A DNA stretch of 64,000 nucleotides, from the NCBI GenBank assembly GCA_030062745.1, contig CP099841.1, positions 15,766,970-15,830,969 of the forward strand. The letters are read 5' to 3'. This DNA comes from Capitulum mitella. Lineage: Eukaryota; Arthropoda; Thecostraca; Pollicipedomorpha; Pollicipedidae. The position numbers were made by a program, and so were the translations under genes. The notes under the pieces were generated by a model. That model was not told where the DNA came from. It was given only the letters and a program-made list of their open reading frames with translations, and did not search any database. Position 1 is the stretch's first letter; each line of letters opens with the position of its first letter. Shown here piece by piece: positions 13,901 through 23,389 of this stretch.

Positions 13901-16900
13901 ACGTCCGTTTCGTCATGCCGTCGCAAGGACAGGAACCTCTGACGGGGTCCGGTGCTATCACTGACCTGAGAGGCAGCCAAGTGTAGCGGAGTTCGACCCA
14001 GCGCGTCCGGCTCGTTCACATCGGAGCCCATCGAGACCAGCTGACGTACCCGGTCCGTGTCGTTAAACCGCACAGCCCACATCACTGCAACACGTGTCGC
14101 ATAACTCCAAACATCACAACGGCAGAATCACTGCAACAGGGAGGGGGCAACTCAAAACATCACGATGATCACATCACTGCAACAATGGGAACGTAAACAC
14201 CGGACATCACATAGCTCACATCACTGTAACGGGGGGAAGGCCACGCTGCCCACATCACTGTGACAAGGGGGGATAACCCCAGATATCACGAAGGATGCAG
14301 GCCGTGCGGTATGCGATGAGAATCCGTCAGTTCAGGTCGCACCCTGCGTTTGATCAGATCTTCTCCAGCGATCTGATCCGGACATTTCCGCAGGGGACGA
14401 GGGTAAAAAACACGGACATTCCGTGTTCGGGCGAGCGTGTAGCTGAAGGATGCCGGAATGGACGTGAAACAGATACAGTCCCGGACACACTCGCCCACTG
14501 AGCCATGGATGTTGGTTGTTCCGCCTTGCGATACCTCGATGAGTCGGTTCTCCAAGAGCTACTTTACTCTACTTTGGCTATCGAGCTCACACAGGAAGCT
14601 CAGAATCTAATACCGAGCACCACAGCGGATCGGCCCACTTTCTATATGGTGGGCCAAAAACGTCTCAAGGTACTGGCTCCGCCTACATATCGTCCCGGTG
14701 CTCTGGACAGATACCAATGCCTTGGGTTGCAGCTGTTTTCACCGCGTAACTGTACGCTATTCTAAGCTTTCTTGATTGCATTCTGCACTTCGAGCTGTCG
14801 CCATTGACCATATTTGCCGATCCTCTTATATCTCTTATCTTTTTTTGCCTCTCCAGAACTCTTTTGCCTCGGAAACACATATAACCCAGCTGGTCCTGGA
14901 ACGGATCAGATCTCTGAGAACAGTTCGGAAGCATGTCACTTTGGTCTGGACCCCGACTCACGTTGGCCTGACTGGCAATGAATGGCGCTGACCGGCTGTT
15001 GCGCGTTGTAATCTTATCGTGGCGTCGAGCTGGCGCCGCCTATACACCCGGCGGTCTCTGATTGGCCGGAGCCGGGTCACGCCGCCGCGGCCTGACCCGC
15101 GACCCGGGCTGCGACCCGGGGTTTGGTAAGGACTGGAGTAGGTGTTCAGCCCTGGTGCAGTGCAAAATAGTCAAACAGAGCTCGGAGTGTTACCAAGCCC
15201 ACAGCGTGGTACGAAGGGAAACAGGCAGCGAAAACTGCGACACTGCTTCCCCTGATGAGACGATTCAGATCCCCGCCGGTGACTTTTATGCTCCCACAAA
15301 ACGCTACATGCTGGATGGGTGGCAGAGGAGATGGGGCCAAGATGGCAGTACGAATACGTTGAAGGCTATCAAGCCTAAGATAGAGAACTGGCTGTCCTCT
15401 CCCCAGAAGACTAGAAAGAAAGAAATCACTCTGACCCGTCTCCTCATCGGCCATACCTAACGCACACCCAAATTCCGGCTAAGCAACACAACAGATGTCC
15501 CCACATGTGAAAGGTGTGGTGACCTGTTAAGTGGGAAGCATGCGTTTGTCGATTGCACCCTGCTCAGTTCAGAAAGACGGAGGTTCCTTGGACGCTTCGC
15601 GACTCTGACATCGCTTACAGGTGAATTCCCCGGCATTGAGCTTGGTGTTACAATGCAGTTCTAAGTTAAGATTGGACTGGGTGCCATTTATTCTCCCTAA
15701 TGTACGCTGATAACCATGTGTACAAACTTCTTGATTAGATAGCCTAGGTGACCAGCGCGAAATGGCCGCAGTGGCAGATACGCTGCATAAAACACATCAT
15801 CATCAACCCCAGACATCTCATTGTCAACATCACTTCAATGGAGGGGGTAGCTCCAGACATCACACAGCGCACATTACTGCAACATGTGGCACGTAACTTC
15901 AGACATCACACAGTCCACGTCAACGCAACTGGGGAGGGTAACTCCCAACATCATGCAATCTGCATCACCGCAACATGCGGTAACTCCGGACATCGTACGC
16001 CCCACATCACTGTAACAGGGGGAGGGGAAATTATACACATTACATAGCCCAAATCACTGCAGCCAGGGAAGAAACTCCAGACATCAGATGGTCTACATCA
16101 CTGCGAGAGGGAGAGGGAAACTCTAAACACCATACAGTCCACATTACTACAAAAACAGCGGGCAACTCGTGACAAGGCACCATTACACCAGGGGAAAGGT
16201 ATTCCCACACATTATGCAGTCTGCATCACTGCCTTAGGTCGGGAGTAGCTCCAAACACTGCTCAGTACACATCACCGCACACACAGCAGGTGCGCACAGT
16301 GGTGATGTGACAATGCACTACCCATATCACTACAACAAGGGGTGGGTAACTCGTGATATCACGAAGTCAACATCACTGCAATGGGGGACGGGTAGCCTGC
16401 AGTATCGCCTAGACCACATCACTGCTTGCTGGTAATATTACAAATCTTACGGCTCACATCATCACCACAGACCAATGTCCGGCCTTCTCAGTGGTTCTTG
16501 TATCTGGTTGCCACACTAAAGAAAGATTTTTTAACATATTCACACAACAGGATTACCATCAGCGGTAACTTCTGAGCGCACGGAGGCGTCCACTCACGGT
16601 TGGCCTGCAGCTGTCGATCCTGACGGAGCCACTGGACGGCCACTCGCGAGGCCCTCCGCCGCGCCGCCAGGCATGATGACTTCCCGTTCCAGGGGTCCTG
16701 AGCTGGAGCACGACAAGCACACGTCAGGACGACCCGATGCAGCGGCGTCCCGACATTCAGGGGCTGAACGCCCGTCACAGGGGCCCAGCGGTGAACGTCC
16801 AAAGGCCCCTGTTTTCCGGCACAGGGGCCGAATGTTAAATTCCAGATACTCCTGATATCCGGCACAAGCCACTGGTAGACCGGTGAATATTCCGGAGCTC

Positions 16901-17572
16901 CTGCTGTCACAGACAGACGTTGCCAGTGAACGTGCAGAGGTCCCTGATGACCGGCCTCAGAACCAGAGTGGACCAGTGAATGCACAGGGACCCCTGATGT
17001 CGGAGACAAGGGCTGACTGGTGACCATGAAGACTCCCAAAGTCGGCCCCAGGACACGGGTCACCACTGCTACCAGCGGGCCAATAACACCTCACGCGGCA
17101 CAGGGTAATGTATCAATCTATGTTCAAACTGGGGTGCGACAGCTTGACAAATCGTTTCTGACAGGTCCCACGAGCAACAGCTCTGTTCGCTCACCAGAAA
17201 ATCACGCAAAGTATGCATCAAAAGCTACACACGGGTCAGGTATATCATGGCCCATGCTGGGAGAACGACTACCCAGTGCCAACATCAGAAAAAGGGTTCC
17301 TCCAACTGACCGTAGGGAAGATCTCGCAGCCGGGCGCCGAGCTCGAACGGCAGCTGAACGCCGGGCAGAAGCAGCAGCTTGGGCGCACCGACCGGCGGCA
17401 GAGCCTCGCGCAGGTATGACGTCACCAGGGCGGTCCGCTCGGCGGCCGAACATGGGCAGCCGGCGCTAGCGACGGCCGCCGCCGTCTGACGACACTGACA
17501 GGACTCGGACGAGCTCGACTGGGCAGCATCCTCCGCCATCGGAGCCGCCCCCTCCCCGGCCGGACCGCTCAT
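7712..17572 (-). CDS. ANKRD54: ANKRD54-like ankyrin-repeat protein (four coding exons)
   Basis: Four minus-strand exons join into one frame of 282 codons plus stop: 17572-17311, 14084-13966, 8483-8214 and 7909-7712. Every junction is GT-AG and the phases agree (1, 0, 0). The product has a low-complexity N-terminus of about 85 residues, then three to four ankyrin repeats at roughly residues 89-200 with GRTPLHLAA and NTPLHLAV cores, then a KLNM-containing helix and a C-terminus with a DQIENLSIS segment. The layout and length resemble vertebrate ANKRD54 (about 300 residues), including its KLN-helix after the last repeat and its leucine/serine C-terminal motif. The vertebrate protein is a nucleocytoplasmic adaptor that binds Src-family kinase Lyn; that role is only presumed here. 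The long introns carry transposons and minisatellites. Another ankyrin-repeat family member is possible. Confidence 0.8.
8214..8483 (-). CDS. ANKRD54: ANKRD54-like, third coding exon (ankyrin repeats)
   Basis: A phase-0 exon of exactly 90 codons lies between a GTGCAG acceptor and a GTGAGA donor. It encodes the end of one ankyrin repeat, a complete repeat with NTPLHLAV, and a last repeat with MSALQLARGKLNM, then a charged helix ending DFDKHIEELKA. The plus-strand open frames across it are shadows. Confidence 0.85.
8817..8925. repeat. 36-bp minisatellite, about three units
   Basis: Three consecutive units of about 36 bp share the phrases CTGGATNCTCTGG and GCTGACAG. The array lies in the second ANKRD54-like intron, 3' of exon 3 in window coordinates. 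Confidence 0.6.
9345..10820 (+). mobile_element. TTAA-flanked MITE, family 2, copy 1 (1.48 kb)
   Basis: The left terminus reads TTAACACGCGCAGTGGAG. The right terminus, read inverted, is TTAGCATGCGCACTGGAA; both run into G tracts. The flanks are TTAA (9341-9344) and CTAA (10821-10824), the latter one change from TTAA. The interior is homologous, in the same order, to 38.6-39.6 kb. No transposase frame is present. TTAA duplication is the hallmark of piggyBac-type transposition, so I infer a non-autonomous piggyBac-like element inside the ANKRD54-like intron. Confidence 0.65.
9383..9440. repeat. 27-bp-arm hairpin near a MITE terminus
   Basis: Arms 9383-9409 and 9414-9440 are complementary at 25 of 27 positions around a 4-base loop. 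The arms contain CCAGTGCGC and GGGGCACAAAAG, phrases also found at the far right end of the same element. This looks like a subterminal fold-back made from an inverted copy of the opposite end. Confidence 0.7.
10945..11186. mobile_element. TA-flanked palindromic MITE, 242 bp
   Basis: The ends TAGCCAAAATGC (10945-10956) and GCATTTTGGCTA (11175-11186) are perfect inverted repeats bounded by TA, the Tc1/mariner signature. The left end continues into a large palindrome: arms 10955-10977 and 10979-11001 are a perfect 23-bp match around one base, extended by imperfect outer arms at 10942-10954 and 11002-11015. No coding capacity is seen. It lies in intron 2 of the ANKRD54-like gene. Confidence 0.6.
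12110..12222. mobile_element. Possible small MITE related to the 1.05-1.32 kb element
   Basis: The left end (GAGTCGTAACCAAGG, then a G/C-run block) and the right end read inverted (AAGGCTCGTAGCCAAG) resemble each other and the ends of the element at 1051. The match is imperfect and no target duplication is visible. Confidence 0.3.
12223..13965. other. Remainder of intron 2, GC-rich island without recognised gene
   Basis: About 12.42-12.92 kb is CpG-rich and open in several frames on both strands, but no frame shows a recognisable domain or credible splice pattern. It could be a regulatory island. The rest is ordinary intronic DNA. Confidence 0.3.
13966..14084 (-). CDS. ANKRD54: ANKRD54-like, second coding exon (first ankyrin repeat)
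   Basis: A 119-bp exon lies between a GTTGCAG acceptor and a GTCAGT donor. Its first two bases complete a valine codon begun by the previous exon. It encodes MWAVRFNDTD and the first repeat core GRTPLHLAASQ. Its acceptor and first codons are also the unit that is repeated in the adjoining intronic minisatellite. Confidence 0.85.
14085..14288. repeat. 46-bp minisatellite abutting exon 2, proximal block
   Basis: The landmark ATCACTG recurs at 14081, 14127, 14173, 14220 and 14254, giving a period near 46 bp. The first occurrence is the exon-2 acceptor and first codons themselves (minus strand GTTGCAG then TGATGTGGG). Each unit therefore carries a copy of the splice junction. Confidence 0.75.
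14291..15805 (+). pseudogene. LINE ORF2 3' fragment with RNase H and C-terminal domain
   Basis: This is a 5'-truncated, frame-broken non-LTR retrotransposon. In order it shows a post-RT segment (VRYAMRIRQF), a ribonuclease H segment with VWTPTHVGLTGNEW near 14940-14990, a segment like IKPKIENW, an RLLIGHT motif near 15440, and a CERCGDLLSGKHAFVDC zinc knuckle near 15510-15560. The frame ends at 15664. A 3' tail with CATCATCATCAA ends near 15805. RNase H places it with the I/R1/LOA-type groups rather than CR1. It splits the 46-bp minisatellite in two. Confidence 0.8.
15806..16470. repeat. 46-bp minisatellite, distal block
   Basis: At least fourteen diverged units carry variants of CCACATCACTGCAAC, with landmarks at 15829, 15873, 15919, 15964, 16006 and 16053. 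They match the block next to exon 2. This is the continuation of that array beyond the LINE insertion, within the first ANKRD54-like intron. Confidence 0.75.
16690..17040. repeat. Degenerate minisatellite, about 47-bp period
   Basis: The phrase CCNGTGAA followed by a CCCCTGATG/CCGG phrase recurs at 16791, 16883, 16926 and 16976. Units are poorly conserved. The array lies in the first intron of the ANKRD54-like gene near the first coding exon. Confidence 0.5.
17311..17572 (-). CDS. ANKRD54: ANKRD54-like, first coding exon
   Basis: The ATG at 17572 sits in a fair context (GCGACCATGAG) and opens a Ser/Ala/Gln-rich N-terminus. The exon ends in a GTCAGT donor in phase 1. A second ATG lies 11 codons on. 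Just upstream, at 17598, is a convincing acceptor (CCCTGTTTCAG), so a further non-coding exon probably lies upstream. The N-terminus is not conserved, and this exon is assigned by reading frame, splice phase and position. Confidence 0.65.
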
Positions 17573-17590
17573 GGTCGCAGGCTGGTCCAG

Positions 17591-17705
17591 AGGATCCCTG
17601 AAACAGGGCACTGTGAGCTGACAGCTGGAAGAGGAGCACTCCTGAAACAAGGGACTGTCAGCTAACAAAAGTCCTGATAGAAACAAGAGACTGCCAGTCA
17701 CTGGG
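17591..17705. repeat. Three-copy tandem carrying the exon-1 splice acceptor
   Basis: The plus-strand phrase CCTGAAACA(G/A)GG recurs at 17597 and 17641, with a diverged copy at 17673. On the minus strand each reads as a pyrimidine-rich 3' splice site (CCCTGTTTCAG). The copy at 17597 is the likely real acceptor of the first coding exon and the others lie just upstream of it. Confidence 0.55.
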
Positions 17706-18351
17706 TTGGTCTGGGGTTTCAACTTGCCAGAGGGTATTTCATGCAGCCATATCTGAGTCTGATTTACCCTCAACCATATTCCCCTCAGGGGGAGCCCCCT
17801 TTTTTGCCCATCATTTACAGCCAAGGCTTTTGAAACAGCTTCATGAAGCTCAGTGACTTGTCCCACCTACTCTTTTTACATGTTACATCAAATTTTCTTA
17901 ATTTCATTTTACCCATGAGCATAGCCAGGGCAAACTTTTGGAAGGTATGCCAAGCCATTTCTGGCACTGTTCAAGGTAAAAGAAAAATGGCTACCAAAAA
18001 TGGTTAATAAAACAGAGGTCTGCCCATCACGTGAGTCTGTAGGTAAATGGCTGGGCAAACAAAAAATATTTTTGTTGACCTGAAGTCATTGCAAAGATTA
18101 AGCCAAGGTCAAAACCCTAAATCTAGTTTAAACATTTTTGACGTCATTTTTCAAAACGCAAAGCCGGAACATACATGACTCAGCAAAATGTCATCTACCT
18201 GTGTTCAAAATCTCAGGCTGTTACTAGGTTGGGTACCCCTTCCTGAGATCTTTGCTCCCTTCCCTGTATGCACCCTTCTCTTCAAGATTTTCAAAATTTC
18301 TATAGAAATTACATTTCTACATTGCTACATTTACTTTGATGTAGTACATTA
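17706..18351. other. Gene-free stretch upstream of the ANKRD54-like gene
   Basis: No promoter element or exon could be supported. The sequence becomes AT-rich towards 18.35 kb. Confidence 0.4.
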
Positions 18352-19327
18352 CATCAGAAGCAGGACTGACTCTAGAATCAAATCCATTCCAATCAGAGCC
18401 TGAATTGGTGATAAGTGCCAGAACCAGTCGGGGCTGAATCACACAGTTGTCATCCAAAGCAGAAATGGAATTGACTCCAATGGCTTAATCCAGTTCAGTG
18501 GATCCTAGCAGAATTTACTGTGGCATCATATCACTTCATTTTGAGTTGCAATCAGAATCAGTGCAGTTGTGGAAAGCCTGAAGGAAAGCGACGTGCACCA
18601 CATTTCTATAGAAACGTAGTTCATGTCAGGGTGACTCGACTGTCGTTTTTTGCAATGAAACCAGATGGGTAGTTCTCGAGATCTTGAGGAAGAACACCAA
18701 CGGCCCCCCCCCCCAAACACTCACACTGGAATGCGCCCTACCATTACGGGCATGGGGAAAAAGTTAAATGATTTAGGCTTCAAAGCTGCAAATGCGGCAG
18801 TGGTGCTCAGAGGAAATGAACACTGTTATATATTTTTTATGGATGGCCATATTTTTTGAGATTTCAAATAGAATTTTGGGATCAAATGGCTACATGTCCT
18901 TTGCTTCCAGTATGCTTTATTGTTTTCACAGTAGTGGATTCACACCAACAGCAAACAAAAAGGATTAGAACCATGTGACTGCCAAAGCATTGGGTCACAC
19001 AAGTAAACCCTGTGCGATAAGGGGCAGCCTTATGTTTGATGCCACTTCAGGGAAACTAATTCTGAATAGCATTAATTCCAACTAAAGTGGCTTTCCACAA
19101 CTGCGCTGATTCTGATTTCAACTCAAAATGAAGTAAGATGATTCTGGAGTAAATTCTACTAGGATTCACTGGACTGGATTAAGCCATTGGAATCAATCCC
19201 AATTCTACTTTAGATCACAACTGTGTGATTCAGCCCTGACTAGTTCAGGCACTTATCAGTGGATCTGACTCCAATTCAGGCTCTGGTTGGAATGGATCTG
19301 ATTCCAAAGTCAATCCTGATTCTGATG
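18352..19327. mobile_element. Long-inverted-repeat element (about 975 bp)
   Basis: The left arm (about 18352-18580) and right arm (about 19080-19327) are inverted copies of each other over some 220-250 bp. Shared landmarks include GGCTGAATCACACAGTTGT, CCAATGGCTTAATCCAGT and TTCATTTTGAGTTG. The spacer of about 500 bp has no credible coding frame. This is a fold-back type DNA element or a MITE with unusually long TIRs. Its family is unknown. Confidence 0.65.
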
Positions 19328-19849
19328 GAATTGAGCAAAAATCGGGAGCAAGTGCAGTCCCAACACAACTCTCTAGATTGCCCAAGAACATATTTTGACA
19401 CTAGCATTTATACATATATCACAAACGATACATGTATGCAGCATATAAGCATATTCAAGGCATATATGCATATATACTTCATATATTATGCTTAATACAT
19501 TAGGGTTAAGAATACATGCATACTAACGCAAATAAGCATACAGAACGAGCATATGCTGCGGGTGGTATGAAGCAAATAGCTAAATAAGGGTCCTGTAAAA
19601 ATAAAAGCAATTTCTTAACATAGAACACAAACTACAACAAACACAACTTTTACCAGCTATCACCTGGGCTTCTGATACGGCACACCTGCCCCGTCCTCAC
19701 CCCCCCCATGTCTAGCTTGGCTACATCCTTGTAATCATAACACTTTACCAAAGCTTCTGTGTGGGACAAAGCAGACATATGGACAAACAGCAGCATAGCC
19801 AGGTTTTTTTCTAATTTTTCGGAACTTTTCAGCCATTGAAGGGGTCCCT

Positions 19850-20350
19850 GGCATTTGCCCACATGGGCCCCCTGGCCGGGAAAAGCAAACCCACTCCTCC
19901 GCAAAGGGCCCCCAGATCAGGCAGGCAGACCCCTAAGGCAGGAAGCAGGATGCCCCTGAAACGTGCCCCTGGGAAAGGCAAGTGGGCCTCCCAGCATGTA
20001 CCTGCCAAAAGGAACATGTAAGGACAGGAAAGGATGCTCCTCTGCATAGCAGCTGCCAGCCAGGAAGGGTCCTCCTGTCATGGGACGGTGTCGGTGTTTC
20101 GGGAAGGCCCACGAAGGGGTTCCTTTACCTAAAGGAGCCCCCGGACAAGAAAGGCAAACATACTCCTCTGCAAAGGGCCCCCAGACCCCTGGGAAGGAGC
20201 CTTCTGGCTGGAAGCAGGGTGGCCCCTGACCGGCAAAGGTACTGGGCCCCCCCCCCCCGGGCACGTACCTACCAAAAGGCATATGCGAGGGCCGGTAAGG
20301 ATGCTCCTCAGCCAAGGAGTCAACAGCCAGCAAAGGTCCTCCTGCCATGG
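19850..20350. repeat. Two-unit tandem duplication, about 270 bp
   Basis: The phrases ACTCCTCYGCAAAGGGCCCC, CCTGCCAAAAGGMA-like and AGGATGCTCCT appear twice in the same order, at about 19.87-20.06 kb and 20.14-20.35 kb. Open frames on both strands reflect the G/C-rich composition rather than a gene. Confidence 0.5.
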
Positions 20351-20370
20351 ATAACGTAGGTGAGACACGA

Positions 20371-20494
20371 AAGGAGCCCCAATGACGTAACATAAGCCAA
20401 GGGCCCTAGGGGTCTTAACATCCCAGCTCTAGACAGGAGCCTCAGTGACGTAACGTAAGCCAAGGGCCCTAGGGGTCTAACGTCCCAGCTCTAG
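20371..20494. repeat. 63-bp direct duplication
   Basis: Two adjacent copies of a 63-bp unit begin at 20371 and 20434. Each contains TGACGTAAC and GCCAAGGGCCCTAGGGGTC. They are almost identical and therefore recent. Confidence 0.75.
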
Positions 20495-21947
20495 GAATTC
20501 TTGGCATGGGAAGGCAGTCCCCTGGGCCGGTCCCCAGGAGGTCCCTAGAAAGCCCCAATGTCCAATAACCTGGAAAGGTCAGGGATGCAGTTAAGCAAAG
20601 GCAGCTCCTGGCAGGAAAGGTATCTCTGCCCTGGGAAGGCTACCAGATGCCAGTGCCGGGCATCGTAGTGGTGTAACTAGGCGATCATCAAATCAATTCA
20701 AAGGAAATGTAGGAAGGTTGGCGTCTGGCACGCTGCCTGACAATTAAGATCCAAAAAAGTGCGAACTCTGCCGTCAATGAAGTCTCAGTGGTAAGGGCAA
20801 GCAAGGGAAAGGGCAGGGAATACAGATAATCCAGGCCAGCTTTCTCAGTAGAAAACTTGGCTATAATGCGAAAGAAAGCAGTTTCTTACCAAGTGCCCCT
20901 AGTGCTCTAGCCATGGGCAGCGACCTCATTTTGTATTCTTTTGAGGGGGCGCGCGCCCTTCATTGTTGATTTCAGCCCCCCCCCATGATGATTTCAGTTT
21001 CCCTCAGTGTTCACGTGGGGCAGGGACTCGGACACGGACATTTCACTGGGGGGGGGGGGGGCAATCTGAGCCTTACGAAGGTAAGCACCATCCTATAAAC
21101 AGTGGTTCACGCCGGATTTTGAGGCAGATTTTGGAATGAAGCATAACTGATAGCCAGAGGTGCGAATTCAGCGGGTGACCGCTCACCCTCTCATTTTGAG
21201 AAAATCCTGCATTTTTGCCATACAGTGACTGAAAAATGTTAAAATGCAAACCTCTTACAGAACGGACCTACATGCTCATGCTGACTGCATGGTTCTAGGA
21301 TGAGTGGTCGGAAAGCTACTAGCCTTCAGAAAGCGTCATACACTCGGGCCGGGTCGGACCGCTCAAGTCATTATGGTTTTGCTTGTTGAAGTAGAATTCA
21401 CTTAAGCAAAAATGAAATAAAATACAGGCCAGGTTATAAAAGAACACTGTTTTATCCATTATAATACTCATGATCATAACCAGGGATCCTGTGCGACGGA
21501 TGAATAACAGTGCATTACTGACTAATTATCCTGACCTCAACGTTTTTTACAACCTTCCATGACCTGGTATGCATGTAAAAAATGCTTGCCAAATAACTGT
21601 GGTCTAGTCTGTGGCGAAAGCAAGCTACATAACCGACTGTAATGCAACAGAAAATATCACGTAGATTCGAGGGATATGTTCTAATGGGGCGGAAGTCCTT
21701 CGTCCGCCATAGGCACCTGATCAAGGAGACGAGCACACAGTCACAATCATAAATCACAAGTTCCGCAGTGGCTCTGTTACGGTGCCAGCACACGCTGGGA
21801 GATCGTTCTTTAGTGGCCAAAGGCGCGTTGGTTGGGAATGCCATCAGCACGGACGGACAGTTTAGTCACGATGACGCTGCCGTCAGCGAGGCAGCCCTTG
21901 TCGGCTTACAGCGCTCCTTCCGTGCAAAAGAACTTCCGACCGAAGTT
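20495..21947. other. Gene-free stretch
   Basis: The stretch holds C-run and G-run blocks near 20.98 and 21.05 kb and no supported gene. A lone hAT-like terminus (CAGTGGCTCTG) starts at 21766, on the 3' side of the hAT-like pseudogene. Confidence 0.35.
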
Positions 21948-22990
21948 TCACTGGCGGTGCTTCACTGAATCTGGGTGGCGTTTGCGTTCGTCCCTCCCCG
22001 TTAGAAATGCCGCCACTGCCGGACAAGGGTCATAGCTGGCGGTGCCGGAGCCGTACACGCTGAGCAGTAGCAAGTCGTTTACTGTTGCCAGTTGCATATG
22101 TAGGCGGTGACTGGTGTGCAGAGAGTTGCAATGGGACACCGCACGCTTCGTTCCCATGGTGTGCGGTGTCACACAGAGCAACGCCGACCAGAGATTCTTG
22201 CAGACTCCCGTGGAGTTCTTGGCCATCGACACCAGCTTCCCTTTCGTACCTGAATGTTGGTCTCGGGACTGGATCATGCGGCCCCAATTGCCACCCACGT
22301 CCCTGGTGAGCTACAAGACACAATCGTTCCCAAAGAGCCCGGAAGTCAGCTGCCTGCCGGCAGATACGAAGTCCACTGTGGTGGACGTCACGAGGACCAG
22401 TATGTCTCTGATCACGGTCTCCTGTTCGACGTCCAGGCGGTCAGTCAGAAAATTAGTAGCTGATGCCACGGCTTCCTGCCTCACAGGTTCCAAAGATCTC
22501 TTGGTTGAGGCGTTCGAGTTGTGAGCCCGCGCAGACCTCTCGTCAGCCGCAGGTTCTCCTCTTGACCACCAGGCATGGTTCCCCACTGCATCATGCTGAG
22601 CTGCAGCAGAGCAGCATCGCGAGCCTCCAAAACCTCCGGAAGGACCAGGTTTCCATATTGAAACTTTTTTTGCAAGTGACAGAAGATGGAGCTGACGTCT
22701 GCCAGCTCTGCTGTCGGCTGCACGGTGCGGGCGCCCGATGTCCATTTCTTGAGGAATCCTTCAGCTTCGGCCTTGTTTCCGGGTTCCCGAGACCGCCGCT
22801 TCCTGCCACACTTCTCTGCACGCCGGCAGGTTAGTGATGACAGCCAGTCGTTAGGAAGCTGTTCTAAAAAAAAAATGTGGAGGGGACGGTCGCAACAACC
22901 AAACCTTTGCAATGTAATGTCGAGGATTAAGTAAAACACGTGTATTAGCACCAGCATCGCCATATTCTTTTTGAAGAATTCCGTTATGTC
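21948..22990 (-). pseudogene. hAT-like transposase, C-terminal part, broken
   Basis: On the minus strand, from about 22830 down, a frame reads LPEVLEARDAALLQLSMMQW and then shifts frame between about 22560 and 22480. It continues with FLTDRLDVEQETVIRDIL, meets an in-frame stop at 22311-22313, and resumes with LWSALLCVTP, KRAVSHCNSLHTSHRLHM and TASYDPCPAVAAFL, ending at 21948. The last block resembles the hAT C-terminal dimerisation domain of the DUF4371/ZBED-like type. The frameshift and stop make it inactive. No terminal repeats were firmly assigned. Confidence 0.55.
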
Positions 22991-23221
22991 CATAGCTGTC
23001 AGGCATCAACACGACGCGGCACTAATGCAAGTCCCCCTCAGCTCGGAACAAACTACCAGTGCCCTCTCCTTTTTTTTCTCCAGCAAATTTGTTTTGTACA
23101 AAATGCGCTTAAAGTGTCGGATATATGGGCTGCCAAAAGGAATGTTTTGTTCGAAGTTTTTGTTGCGATTATTTTTATCGATGACGGAAAACGAAGGAAA
23201 AATGGCCAAAACATGGGAAAG

Positions 23222-23328
23222 TTGTTATGCATTTTTTATCATGTTATCATGTATCATCATATCATCATATTATCATATCATCATCATATCATATCATCAT
23301 CATCATATCATCATATCATCATGTTATC
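23222..23328. repeat. (ATCAT)n / (ATC)n microsatellite
   Basis: An interrupted ATC/ATCAT repeat occupies roughly 23222-23328. The open frames across it are low-complexity artefacts. Confidence 0.85.
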
Positions 23329-23389
23329 CGGCCGGCCTGGTATTACGATCTACAAATACATGATGCTTCCTCAGATGATTTTTGAATCA

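Noticed and set aside
19917..20393. Open frames on both strands as proline/glycine-rich proteins
   Set aside because: They fall in a G/C-rich tandem duplication and are open because of composition.
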